From Pomphorhynchus laevis (Eukaryota > Acanthocephala > Palaeacanthocephala > Echinorhynchida > Pomphorhynchidae), in NCBI GenBank assembly GCA_012934845.2, contig WNNJ02003776.1:372001-436000 (forward strand): a DNA stretch of 64,000 bases. Reading direction: 5' to 3'. A program made the translations under genes and the position numbers. Numbering within the stretch: position 1 is the stretch's first letter; each line of letters starts with the position of its first letter. The notes under the pieces are model-generated. The model was not told where the DNA came from. It did no database searches and was given only the letters and a program-made list of their open reading frames with translations. Of the stretch, positions 43,191-53,479 are shown in pieces.

Positions 43191-43439
43191 TACTGTATTT
43201 ATAGGCAATAAATACAGATAATGTATATTTATATAATATATGAATGTAAGATATTATTACAGCAGCAAATTCAAAGACTATTTAAAACGTCTCGGGTTTC
43301 CAAGCGTTTTAAATACAAAAATTATATAAAACAATTGAGTACAGAAAAGTTAAAAAATATACATCACTATTAAATAAGATTCAATATATTTAATAAATTT
43401 GCCTTTTATTACCTTAATAATTTAATAATGACTGTAGAC

Positions 43440-44617
43440 AATAAAATAATAAATAATAAAAATAATAATCGACTGGCCGCTGATTGACAGTCGATTAAGT
43501 ATTAAACTGGCACTATTGACAATTAGCCTATTCGTGGAGCAGGCCAGGCAACGTATGTTCGCATTCGTCTATTAACGGCTAAATAATTGGCCAGCTTGCA
43601 TCAGCCGTACAGATAGTTCTTTCATAGACTATCTCAGATCCCTCCGATGACACAAACGGCGAATTAGGCAATGTACGAAAAGGCGGAAGAGAGTCACGAA
43701 GGCCTGTTTCCTTACAGTAGCGATGTTGGATCACCAAAAAATATTGGGAACGAGAGATAGACTAACAAACAAAATAACTTCGATGACTCCAACGGCATAT
43801 TGTACAATGGACAAAAAGGCGGAAGAGAATCTCGGATACCAGTTTATTTACAGTAGCGATGTTGGATCATCAAAGGATATCGGGAATAGAAGATATAAAA
43901 ACAAACGAATCAAGGCAATTTAAATGACTAGCAACAAATTTACAACATATAAATTTAGTGCAACAGCGAATAAGGCATCAACATCCGAAGCGGATAGGCC
44001 TTTATGTAGGAACGTGGAATATCATCTCGCTGGCGTGAAAGAAACCAGAATAATTTGGAGAGATGCTTCGCTTCAGTTTAGAAATAGTTGGAGTAACATC
44101 TCGCTATTGTTTTGGATCTGGAACTAAACTTTTGGATCAAGGTTGAATTTTGAACTATTCGCGAGTTACCAACGAGAAGCAACGGCAGGCGGGTGTACGG
44201 ATACTTACAAGTCCCCCGTTATCGCTTGTGGTAGAGAGGTTTAACCAAGTGAACGAAAGGCTATGGTCTTTGAGACTTTTAGTCAAGGAGCGAAAAGGGA
44301 TAAATGTTCTGGGTTCGTATGTTCCAAACATTATCTCGTAATAGCAGCCTTTGTGGAATATCTTCAGGCTCTGCTTGATAGTAGTCCTGTTGGAGATTAC
44401 TTCGATCTATTAAGTGACTGCAATGATAATGTTGGTAGCGAAGTAGTACTTGGAAGGGAGGGTCGGAGCAGAACGGACACTCTGATCTGAATGCGGGTGC
44501 AGTTGAATTATCGCACTTTTGTTCTCGTAACAACTTATGCACAACCAACATCATGTTTGAACATAAGGAAATCCATAGATGCACATGGCATCAAAATTCT
44601 CTCGGTCAAATATAATT
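43440..44617 (+). mobile_element. LINE-C 5' half: repeated 5' UTR and endonuclease, decayed
   Basis: The 5' UTR (43490-43920) contains two copies of a ~130-bp unit (GGCGGAAGAGAGT ... CAGTAGCGATGTTGGATCA, near 43683-43740 and 43820-43870), also present in 56320-56650 on the minus strand. Endonuclease blocks follow on the + strand: RQAGVRILTSPPLS, FNQVNERLWSLRLLV, GINVLGSYVPN, LLDSSPVGDYFDLLSDCND (the family's LLGDFNA reads LLSDCND), and a C-terminal SIDAHGIKIL block. It is cut by a PLE-N terminus at 44618. Confidence 0.8.
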
Positions 44618-44690
44618 AGCTAACTGAGTCTACGTATTTAATATAATTATAAAATGAACAAAACATAATAATGCTAAATCTGATCTGATC
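44618..44690 (-). mobile_element. PLE-N terminus only
   Basis: TTAGCTAACTGAGTCTACGT followed by TTAATATAATTATAAAATG and CATAATAATGCTAAATC is the complement of the last ~70 bp of PLE-N. No RT or 3' RNA is attached. It abuts truncated LINE-C. Confidence 0.8.
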
Positions 44691-44911
44691 TAAATCTGAT
44701 CCAGCAAAGTTGCATTAAAAATTCCTGTGTTTTCGATTTATTTAAAATATATGTTATAAATAAAAGATAAATAAATTAATTAAATATTATTAAATACTAA
44801 ATATTGTTCAAAATGCCATATTTTGTATAATTACCCATTTTGTTAATCATAAAATATACAAGAATATATATACCATGAATATAATAATTAAATATTAATA
44901 TAAATATACCA

Positions 44912-45712
44912 TGAATCAATTTGGTTAACTCCAAAGTATATACGCGCTGATTTTCGACCAAGTAAATATTACGACATATATATTTTTATCATTTGTCGTT
45001 AATAGTCATTAATGACAAGTTAGTAACTATATTTTATAAATAATCAATAATTTATACAATCAATATTTATTTTATACTAAATAATCAAAAATTATTGATA
45101 ACTGCCAATTTATACTTCAATTAATAATTACGCGAATAACGCAAATATTTCAAAAATTCTAAAATTACAGATTTAGTATAAAAATATAAATTAGACAACG
45201 AAAGATGACCTTTCTATGGCAACGAATAAATTGAAAGATTTGATTCTTCTAATAGATGTTTTTCTTTCATAATAAAACTGCAATAAATTTGTTTAATAAT
45301 ATTTTGTTGATTTGTATATTTTACTATTTTCTGCTTGATGTTATTTTTATAGTAACCTAGTTTAAAATATGTATCTATTAAATTATTTAAATAATTTTGA
45401 AGAAAACCAATAATTACAGTAATTGTGTATTACGTTTTGTAATACACACTTTATTTATTTCCACAAATGATCGATCTTAATTTTATTTTTATCGATAATA
45501 TTTTATAACAGATGAAATATACATATTGTATCATACATTACTACATACATTTTAAATATGCCCAATACATTTTATATATTCTATGTATTTTATGCCCAAT
45601 ACATTTTATATATTCTATGAATTTTATGCCCAATACATTTTATGTACTGAATCGTTTCCGTTACTTCCTGTACTTTTACATTTAGATCCAAATTATATTC
45701 ATAGTTCAAAGT
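44912..45712 (+). repeat. 0.8-kb direct duplication, copy 1 (beside the integrin PSI exon)
   Basis: This segment (ACCATGAATCAATTTGGTTA ... ATTCATAGTTCAAAGTAT) recurs at 49908-50752 with few differences. It includes a PLE-N RT fragment (45300-45415, minus strand) and short tandem units of CCCAATACATTTTATATATT. It ends 77 bp before the integrin PSI exon, so the exon itself was not copied. Confidence 0.85.
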
Positions 45713-45788
45713 ATCAATGACTGTATTTATGCAAATTTGATAGGTACATTAGATTATTGGAATTGTTTTATTGACATATCTTAATTAG

Positions 45789-45874
45789 AAGATCACAAGC
45801 AATGTGAAAAGTATTCTAAAACGTGTGAGCAATGCTTAGCAGCATCTAACAAGTGCATATGGTGTGCGGATACG
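45789..45874 (+). CDS. Integrin beta subunit, PSI-domain exon
   Basis: The 86-nt exon is bounded by TTAATTAG|AA and ACG|GTACTT. It reads DHKQCEKYSKTCEQCLAASN followed by KCIWCADT. Cysteine spacing C-x6-C-x2-C-x6-C-x-W-C is the signature of the integrin-beta PSI domain, the cysteine-rich N-terminal module of the extracellular part of this cell-adhesion receptor. It starts one nucleotide into a codon and ends in phase 0. The signal-peptide exon upstream and the rest of the PSI domain downstream were not identified. It shares strand and order with the VWA exons at 59050 and 60772, so all three probably belong to one gene. Confidence 0.85.
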
Positions 45875-46309
45875 GTACTTTAAGCATTCTATTTTTGAAT
45901 TTCATTTTATATACTAAGATCATTAATAAAACTTGTTAAACTAAATCTTTTCGAAATCCAAGTTTAAAATTTTCCTAATGATGATAGAGGAGAGTTTACT
46001 GATTATTTGTTTTCTTTTTGTGGAGTAATACTTGCTTATTTGTATTATTTTAAGAACTGACATTGTAATGTGTTTGTTTGTCTCTGAGAACAACAATAAA
46101 CAAAATCAAGTAAGGCAATTTTTATCATCGCTGCAGTATGTTGAAATTAAAGTACAAAAATTACTAATTAAATCGTGATTTTACCAAAATATCAGATTAG
46201 TATGAGGCGAATAAATGCCATTTTTTAAATCGCGCCTAAAAAGTAAAAGTTTTAAAGAAAAAATTATGTACTAATCAGGTATATATCATCAAAGTATTAT
46301 CAAAAATAA

Positions 46310-46690
46310 ATTAAAATCTAAGTAGAAAAATTCTATGGATACTAAATAAAATGCTTTGTATAAGAATAAGATACACTTGATAATAAAATTTCATCATAGG
46401 AAATACGTCATTAGCATGCATTTGGCCTCACTTCTATGTTGGGTTGATGAATAGGAGCCGAAACCTGATTATATAGCATTTCTTCATGATGATCTATATT
46501 CTTAATCTTATATATCGTATCTTATTTATTAGTCAATTCATAAAAATTGAATTTTATTCAAAATTTCAATTTTAAATTTTAACTAGATATAAATTATATA
46601 AAATCTTAGATAATAATTATTTATTATTTATAATTATTTATCTTTGTTTTTATTTCTTTATCTTTTTGTAGACTCAGGTATCTGATCTGA
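46310..46690 (+). mobile_element. PLE-N 3' UTR, diverged
   Basis: Starts with the remnant of the RT end (AAATTCTATGGATACTAAATA), followed by the structured RNA (AGAATAAG at 46363, ATAGGAAATACGTC, GGAGCCGAAACCTGATTATA, ATGATGATCTATATTCTTAA). The terminus at 46671 reads TAGACTCAGGTATCTGAT. The outer helix is ATAG with CTAT where young copies have AGAG with CTCT: both strands of the helix have changed together. Confidence 0.75.
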
Positions 46691-47576
46691 TTTGTTCTAC
46701 TAACAAGTTATTATTGACCTGTGAACTTTGTTTTCTCGATAATATAATTTTTGTCAAAAATACAGAGGTTATATTAAATAAAGAGGTTATAACCTCTGTT
46801 TTATTATATCAAATTAAATTACAAATTGTAACTTTATATATAAATTATATAATATCTTATATAATAATTAGTTATTATTTATAGTTATTTTTATTTTTTG
46901 CATATAAAGTATAAAATATGCTGGTCACTTTTGCTTATTACACTTTCTATATTCGAAAAGCATTGGCTTTACAAAAAACATCACTTATTGGTGATTTTTG
47001 TTAACTTGACATTTTCCAATCTGCGCTTTTGTTATATAATTACGTGCAAATGTGAAATTGTTTAGATTGCAAAATGGACATTTAATTTGATTCGGAAGGC
47101 ATTATTTTGTATTAATGTAATCTTTGCAAATTTTGATTTCGCTTATGAGCATTTAGAAAGCACCAAACTATATAATATTTTCGCTAAATATTGTGTGATC
47201 GGCTTAAAGCCTTATGGCTAAGTCTGAACTTGATAATAATAATAATAATAAATTAAAAGTAAGGAATTATAAAATATATGTTTAACTCAATATAAAAATT
47301 TTTATATAATACCTTTTAAAATTATCTGAATACTATTTAAAATGAATGTTTAAAATTATATTTTTTTGTTATATTAATATAATATTTTTATAGTTTTAAA
47401 ATAAATGTGATATAAGAAATATTATATTTTGAAATGTAATATTTTAATATTCGATAATTTAGGCATTCTTTAGGATATTAAAAATAGGTTGTTAAGAAAA
47501 ATAAATTGAGGGTGACAAAAGTTATTAAGATATTAAATAGCAAAGTTGTTGTCATTAATGACTAATAAATTTATAT

Positions 47577-47764
47577 AATGGAACAAAAGAAACGAGAATT
47601 TATTTGATAAAAAGGTTCAGTTCAATATTTAAATAGCTGCTGCTATCGTCGTGAAGAACTTTAGTTTCAAAACTAAAGTTCGTCACGATGATAGAAAAAT
47701 TGAACTGAATAAAAAATTGAACTGGTTTTTTATCGAATAAATTCTCGTTTCGTTGGTTCCATTT
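47577..47764. repeat. Foldback element, decayed hammerhead-like centre
   Basis: The arms AATGGAACAAAAGAAACGAG (47577) and CTCGTTTCGTTGGTTCCATT (to 47764) are near-complementary. Near the loop, the minus strand reads CGACGATAGC, AGCA, GCTAT, TTAAATATT, which aligns with the 36200 core (GATAGC, AGGA, GCTATC, GAAATATT) after a few changes. Confidence 0.65.
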
Positions 47765-48702
47765 TATAAGTAATTACAATTTAAAGACAAAATGGATATA
47801 TTTCAAAATGGCTAATCGAGTTTTAATTTTATTATCAAAAATAAGTTATTAATTAGTTATTAATAACTTATTGTTAATAAGTTATTAATACAATGTAAAG
47901 CCATTTTATTATTTTATTGTCTACAGTCATTATATAATTATTAAGATAATAAAAGGCAAATTTATTAAGTTTATTGAATGTTCTTTAATAGTGATGTATA
48001 ATTTTTAACTTTCATGTACTTGACGGTTGTATTAACGGTATCAAATTAACATCTAAACTAAAATGTTTGTAGCATTTCATTTAATTATTTTGGTATATTT
48101 GTAATATGAAAGACTAATACAGTTGACTAATTAGCCAACCAGTTGCAATGTAAATTCAGATATTGTTTAGAATTACGTGAAGGGAAGCAATCGTAGTACA
48201 ACACAATGTGGTTCATACGATGTAATTATTTCCGAATGTCCGCAACGGAATGTTATAAACTTCGCATCAATGATAACCTATACAAATGTAAGTTGTTGTT
48301 TTATTATCGGCAATAACGATTTCCATTGACCGATCGTCGTACTGGTTAACTTCTGCAACTCGATCTTGTAAACGAACATAGACGATAATACTGACACCGT
48401 ATTTCGTCCTTGGTGTGCCGTAAATGCACTTGAAATCGTGACCAATGTATTTTGATTTGTCGTTCGACCAACAAGTTAAAACAGATTGACATTAATGTTA
48501 GTTTTAAAAGGCATTTTACCCACATGAGTTTGGTAATAATTTATTTACGGATCGGTCGATGTCAATGACGCTTTTCAAGATAAAAATTTTAACATTCAAA
48601 ACTCTCAGGCATAAGTAGGTACAATTCCGGAAGAATTCAAAAATTTTCATAAATCTTTATAGCGAATCATCCCTGAGAAAAACACTAATTCTTTTTTTAA
48701 CT

Positions 48703-48735
48703 AATATTTGGGCTGTTTGAGCAGCCCTCTTCAAA
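48703..48735 (-). ncRNA. Hammerhead-like core, GGGCTG stem
   Basis: The minus strand reads TTGAAGA, GGGCTG, CTCAAA, CAGCCC, AAATATT. The 6-bp stem is perfect, and the flanking boxes differ from CTGAAGA and GAAATATT by one base each. It lies 250 bp upstream of a decayed Penelope-type PLE on the other strand. Confidence 0.5.
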
Positions 48736-48989
48736 GAATTGTGTTTTTAAGCTGTTGAATATATTTTTGATCACAAAGTACTTAGTGAGCAAAATGAAAA
48801 CAGTTGATTGTGGACAATATGATCGCATCTAGGACCTACTTTAGCCAACATATATAGATGGATAATTGGCAAACATATTTATAACCGTTTGCCAACTTTG
48901 TGTTCATGTTGAAGATATGTCGACGATGCTTTCATGATATTCAATAAAACAGAAACGCCAGTAACATCGGAAACTTTATAAAAAGGATT

Positions 48990-49650
48990 TAGCTATTTAG
49001 TGTACAGTTCTCACTGAGGACTTGACTAAGTCTATTGAATTTCTGGATAATATGGTTAGAAGGAAACAAAATAATAACGGAGATTTATCGGAAGCCAGAA
49101 ATCAATTGGAGTCCACCTGTATGGTCGAGCCACTCTTCTGCCAAATATAAAATATCTGTAGCTACAGCGATGTTATTGAGACTGTTGCAAATATACTCTA
49201 AGAGTTATGTTTGTAGACGTCATAGATAAATAGTGAAAGTGTTGTATTAATAAATCTTGATTTCTCAAAATTGCCAATTCGTCAAGTTGATATAAAATCA
49301 AAAGAGATTTATAATAAAAATAAGTTTTCAAGTGCGATGTAACCAAGAAGAATACGTCCTTTTATACGCTCAACATATATGGATGATGATAGTCTGAAAG
49401 GTTTTGAAGATAATCTAAAGAAAAAATGGTAGTGATAAAACAAGAATTGTCCATCGAAACGAAATTTGACGTCGATATTTAAACACAAACCCAAAAAGAA
49501 CATACCAGCAGGTGTAATATACTAAATAAAAGGCAAAGATTGTAAAGCTACTTTCCTTATACAGACTATACGCAACTTACAAACAAGAATCAAGAAACAT
49601 CGTTCAGGAGTCAGGAGAGGCGACATTTAATCTGGCATTTTAAATCAGAG
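48990..49650 (+). pseudogene. PLE-P (Penelope-type) C-terminal remnant with GIY-YIG
   Basis: The + strand, over several frames, reads SIEFLDNMVRR, ITEIYRKPEINWSPPVWSSH and YKISVATAM (compare the 8280-8963 gene: IYQKPDIPW, YKISAAGTLF). It continues with PAGVIY and TIRNLQTRIKKHRSGVRRG, the YIGQT..L..RI..H part of the GIY-YIG nuclease. It is broken by many stops and frameshifts. It is an intronic fossil of a canonical PLE. Confidence 0.75.
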
Positions 49651-49907
49651 TTAAAAATATTAACTATTTTTTAAAAATATCAAATGATTGCGAAATTTCC
49701 TTCAACCTTTGTATATATTTTTTTATTGAAAAGCGTTATTTAGATTTGCCGAAAAATGCTTTTTTAAAAGTGACATCAGTTAACGAACGAATGTAATTTT
49801 TCAGATTTAAATTAATGCTTTAATATTTCGTTCAATGTTCGATTTTTTAATTCCGCTTTATGTTTAGGTTGAACATAAAAATGAAAATTCAAACACTGCA
49901 TCGGACC

Positions 49908-50760
49908 ATGAATCAATTTGGTTAACTCCAAAGTATATACGCGCTGATTTTCGACCAAGTAAATATTACGACATATATATTTTTATCATTTGTCGTTAAT
50001 AGTCATTAATGACAAGTTAGTGACTATATTTTATAAATAATCAATAATTTATACAATCAATATTTATTTTATACTAAATAATCAAAAATTATTGATAACT
50101 ACCAATTTATACTTCAATTAATAATTACGCGAATAACGCAAATATTTCAAAAATTCTAAAATTACAGATTTAGTATAAAAATATAAATTAGACGACGAAA
50201 GATGTTCTTTCTATGGCAACGAATAAATTGAAAGATTTGATTCTTCTAATAGATGTTTTTCTTTCATAATAAAACTGCAATAAATTTGTTTAATAATATT
50301 TTGTTGATTTGTATATTTTACTATTTTCTGCTTGATGTTATTTTTATAGTAACCTAGTTTAAAATATGTATCTATTAAATTATTTAAATGATTTTGAAGA
50401 AAACCAATAATTACAGTAATTGTGTATTACGTTTTGTAATACACACTTTATTTATTTCCACAAATGATCGATCTTAATTTTATTTTTATCGATAATATTT
50501 TATAACAGATGAAATATACATATTGTATCATACATTACTACATACATTTTAAATATGCCCAATACATTTTATATATTCTATGTATTTTATGCCCAATACA
50601 TTTTATATATTCTATGAATTTTATGCCCAATACATTTTATATATTCTATGTATTTTATGCTCAATACATTTTATGTACTGAATCGTTTCCGTTACTTCCT
50701 ATGCTTTTACATTTAGATCCAAATTATATTCATAGTTCAAAGTATTATATTCATAGTTCA
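49908..50760 (+). repeat. 0.8-kb direct duplication, copy 2, with tandem expansions
   Basis: Copy of 44912-45712. Its right part has one extra CCCAATACATTTTATATATT-type unit and three rather than one ATTCATAGTTCAAAGTATT units (50725-50783), showing slippage after duplication. The open frame at 50509-50790 on the + strand is produced by these repeats and is not a gene. Confidence 0.85.
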
Positions 50761-50814
50761 AAGTATTATATTCATAGTTCGAAGTTCTAAGGACGTATTT
50801 TCTCTGATTAAATT

Positions 50815-51025
50815 TGATTATATAGTATCTTATTTTAATGCAAAGTATATTATTTATTATCCATCCATAAAAATTTGCCACTTAAGAGTTTAAATTTATT
50901 CTTTATATTATTGTGTTGATTTATATATTTTACTATTTTCTGCTTGATGTTATTTTTATAGTAACCTAGTTTACAATATTTTACTATTTTCTGCTTGATG
51001 TTATTTTTATAGTAACCTAGTTTAC
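50815..51025 (-). mobile_element. PLE-N RT C-terminal fragment
   Basis: The minus strand shows ANFYGWIINN-type sequence out of frame and the RT end (KLLSGKFLWMD equivalent at 50865). A 40-bp segment (TACTATTTTCTGCTTGATGT through CTAGTTTAC) is repeated in tandem at 50932-51025. No terminus. Confidence 0.7.
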
Positions 51026-51079
51026 TTTATTTTTTAGTAAAATAAAGTAAATATGATTAGCATTATTTTGTCTATTTGG

Positions 51080-51840
51080 AAGATGCTATTGCTGTTGTTA
51101 AAGACTTCATAATGTCAAGTTTTCTTGAGTAGACGAGATTCGACCTGAAGCTTTAAAGACTCTTGATGTTGTTAGCATGCAGTGGCTAATACGGATCTTC
51201 AATGTTACATTGAAGTCGAGCAAGGTTTCTAGTATGAGTTGTGTTCGTGGTCTAGGTGGGAAGCCTGAATCATTTCCAGTAAACGGTACTCATCGCTAGG
51301 GTTATCCTTTGTCTCCACTTTTATTCTTTATATACATAGACAAAATTACAAAACGGGCTTCTCTGACTGATGTCTGTCTTCAATTCTGTTCAATTCGAAT
51401 GTCATCTCTGGTTTTTGCAGATGATGTTTTCTTGTTGTCTTCTTATCCTGAGGACTTACAATGCCTACTAGATCGATTCACGATGGAATGCCAAGCGGCA
51501 GATATGTTGGTTAGTACCTCCAAGACTGTCTATGTTTGTTTGTCACGGATTCACGTGCCAATTTCAATTCGGAGTTTGGAAAAAGTTCTTCCTGATGTGG
51601 AGGAATTCAACTATCTTTGTGTTCTTTTCGCGAGGAACGGCAGGGACAACAAGGAGATTGAGAAGCGGATTTGTGCAACTAACGTAGCAATGAGTTCTTT
51701 GTACAGGTCTGTGGTTATAAGCGGAAGTTGAGTCATCGGGCGAAGCTTTCGGTTTACCACCCAATATTCGTTCTTATCTTAACATGCAGTCTTAAGCTTT
51801 GGTTTATGGCCGATATTTTGGATACAGGCGACTGAAATAT
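51080..51840 (+). mobile_element. LINE-C RT fragment with intact FADD box
   Basis: The + strand reads a LVSMQWLIRIFNVTLKSSK-type start, then MSPLLFFIYIDKITKR, SSLVFADDVFLLSSYPEDLQ (motif C, catalytic FADD) and FTMECQAADMLVSTSKTV. It continues with VEEFNYLCVLFARNGRDNKE and EKRICATNVAMSSLYRSVV (open frame 51309-51731), then a decayed HELWVMTER block. Motif A is deleted. It supplies the FADD box missing from the 3.7-4.8 kb copy. Confidence 0.85.
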
Positions 51841-51869
51841 AAATATTAATTATGTATAAATTAACAATT

Positions 51870-52205
51870 ATTATTAAAAATAATTTTAATAATTAAGCAG
51901 AATAATGTTATGGGTGGCTAATAATATACTTTGTACTATTTCATCAGAGAAAATACGTCAATAGAGTGTATTTAGATGTTGGATCGAGAAATGTGAACCA
52001 AAACCTGATAACATAGCAGTTTCTTGTGATGACCTCTATTTTTTATTCGAATACATCGTATGTTATTTATTAGTCAATCTATAGCAATTTACTTCTATTT
52101 AAAATTTCAATTTCAATTTTAACTTGTTATCAATATAAATTGTACAAAATCTCATATAATTGCTTATTATTTATCTTTATTTTTGGTTTATCTTTATTTT
52201 TGGTT
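51870..52205 (+). mobile_element. PLE-N 3' UTR, diverged
   Basis: Remnant of RT end (TTATGGGTGGCTAATAATAT), then the structured RNA (CAGAGAAAATACGTC, ACCAAAACCTGATAACATAG, TTGTGATGACCTCTATTTTT). The P2 strand ACATAGCAG is conserved while GGCCCC is lost. No clear terminus. Confidence 0.65.
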
Positions 52206-52259
52206 ATATAGCATCTTATACTTATGCGTATCTAATATTTATCTATTCTACATTTTTAT

Positions 52260-52740
52260 AATGTAGAATTATACATCAACAAAATATTATTAAAATATTA
52301 AATTTACAATATACAAATCAACAAAATATTATTAGAAATTTATTTAAGCCATTAAGCAAAACAAATTATGGATGGATAACAAACAATATGCTTTATATTT
52401 AAATTATGTACTATAGATAACAAAATTTTATTAAAAGAAATACGTCATTAGCATGTGTTGTCCTCGCTGCTATGGAGGGTGGAGGAATAGGACCAAAAGC
52501 TTGAAAACATAGCAGTTTATCTTATTAGCTTCTATTTTTATTCATATACATCGTATATTATTTATTAATCAGTTCTAAAATTTGATTTTTATTTTAAATT
52601 TTAGCAATAATTTTTTTAAATATGTTTTGTATAAAATCTTATATAATCATTTATTATTTATAATTATTTATCCTTATTTTTGATTTTTATATAGTATATA
52701 ATACGTATATTAATTTATTTGATTTATGAATTGATTAATA
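52260..52740 (+). mobile_element. PLE-N 3' UTR, strongly diverged
   Basis: RT end (AAACAAATTATGGATGGATAAC) and 3' RNA with GAAATACGTCATTAGC, CTCGCTGCTATGG, ACATAGCAGTTTATC. CTGATGA is degraded to CTTATTA. It is among the oldest copies. Confidence 0.6.
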
Positions 52741-53435
52741 GGTAATATCAATGTATCCGAATAAGAATAAAGGTCATATAAAGAAACTGTTATGTTATCA
52801 GTTATCGGCCCTTTTCCTCTACACAACATTTTCTTGAATTTAAAAGTCAGGAATTCTAATATATTTTTCAACTCAAAACATAAATTATTATACTGTTGTT
52901 AATAATTATTTGAATAGTATTTAATATTATAGTATTATCGTTGACAATTGCATTCTTGTCGAATTTAACTTGTTTTATTTTGATGGAAAAAATATTAACA
53001 CGAGTATGTATTAATTTTACAAATTTTTATTTGCTAGGTTTTAACTGTTTGTTCTTTTTAAGCATGAAATACTTAAAACACAGAAGAAAGTAGCGCCACT
53101 ACATGGAAGAACCAATGCGTTTTTAAATTTTGGTCAGTACCAAAATTTCTGACCATTTCATACGTTGACCTCGAAGATATAATTGTAATACAACAGCACA
53201 TCAACCTATCAGATGACTTAACTAAGTCTACGTATTTTATCGTATATATAAATTTAAACTAAAGATAAATAATAAATAATTTATTTAAGATTTTATACAA
53301 TTTGTATTTATATCAAGCTTCAATTTAAAATTGAAATTTTAAATAAAATTCAATTTTTATGAATTGACTAATAAATAAAAGACGATGTATCAGAATAAGA
53401 ATAAGAGTCATCAATAGGAATCTGTTAAAATACAT
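52741..53435 (-). mobile_element. Two PLE-N 3' UTR fragments, minus strand
   Basis: 52745-52830: complement of the GGGCCGATAACTGATAACATAAC block. 53200-53430: complement of the terminus (GACTTAACTAAGTCTACGTA at 53207) through TCAGAATAAGAATAAG at 53391. Between them is AT-rich sequence with no gene seen. They may be one interrupted copy or two. Confidence 0.5.
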
Positions 53436-53479
53436 TATTGTACATAACTAATCTACAACAACACAACAATTTTTTAACA

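Larger units (their letters stand above)
45875..49049 (+). other. Integrin intron, left part
   Basis: Inferred intron between the PSI and VWA exons (the whole gap is about 13 kb). It holds old PLE 3' ends, a foldback element and other AT-rich DNA listed separately. An (AAT)n run lies at 47234-47257. At least one further exon, covering the end of the PSI domain and part of the hybrid domain, should lie between 45875 and 59049, but I could not identify it with confidence. Confidence 0.6.

Noticed and set aside
47234-47257. (AAT)n microsatellite as an integration hotspot
   Set aside because: Although Naiads favour microsatellites, no PLE junction lies at this run.
50509-50790. 93-codon + strand open frame
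   Set aside because: It is made of AT-rich tandem units also present at 45540-45700 and has a low-complexity translation; not a gene.
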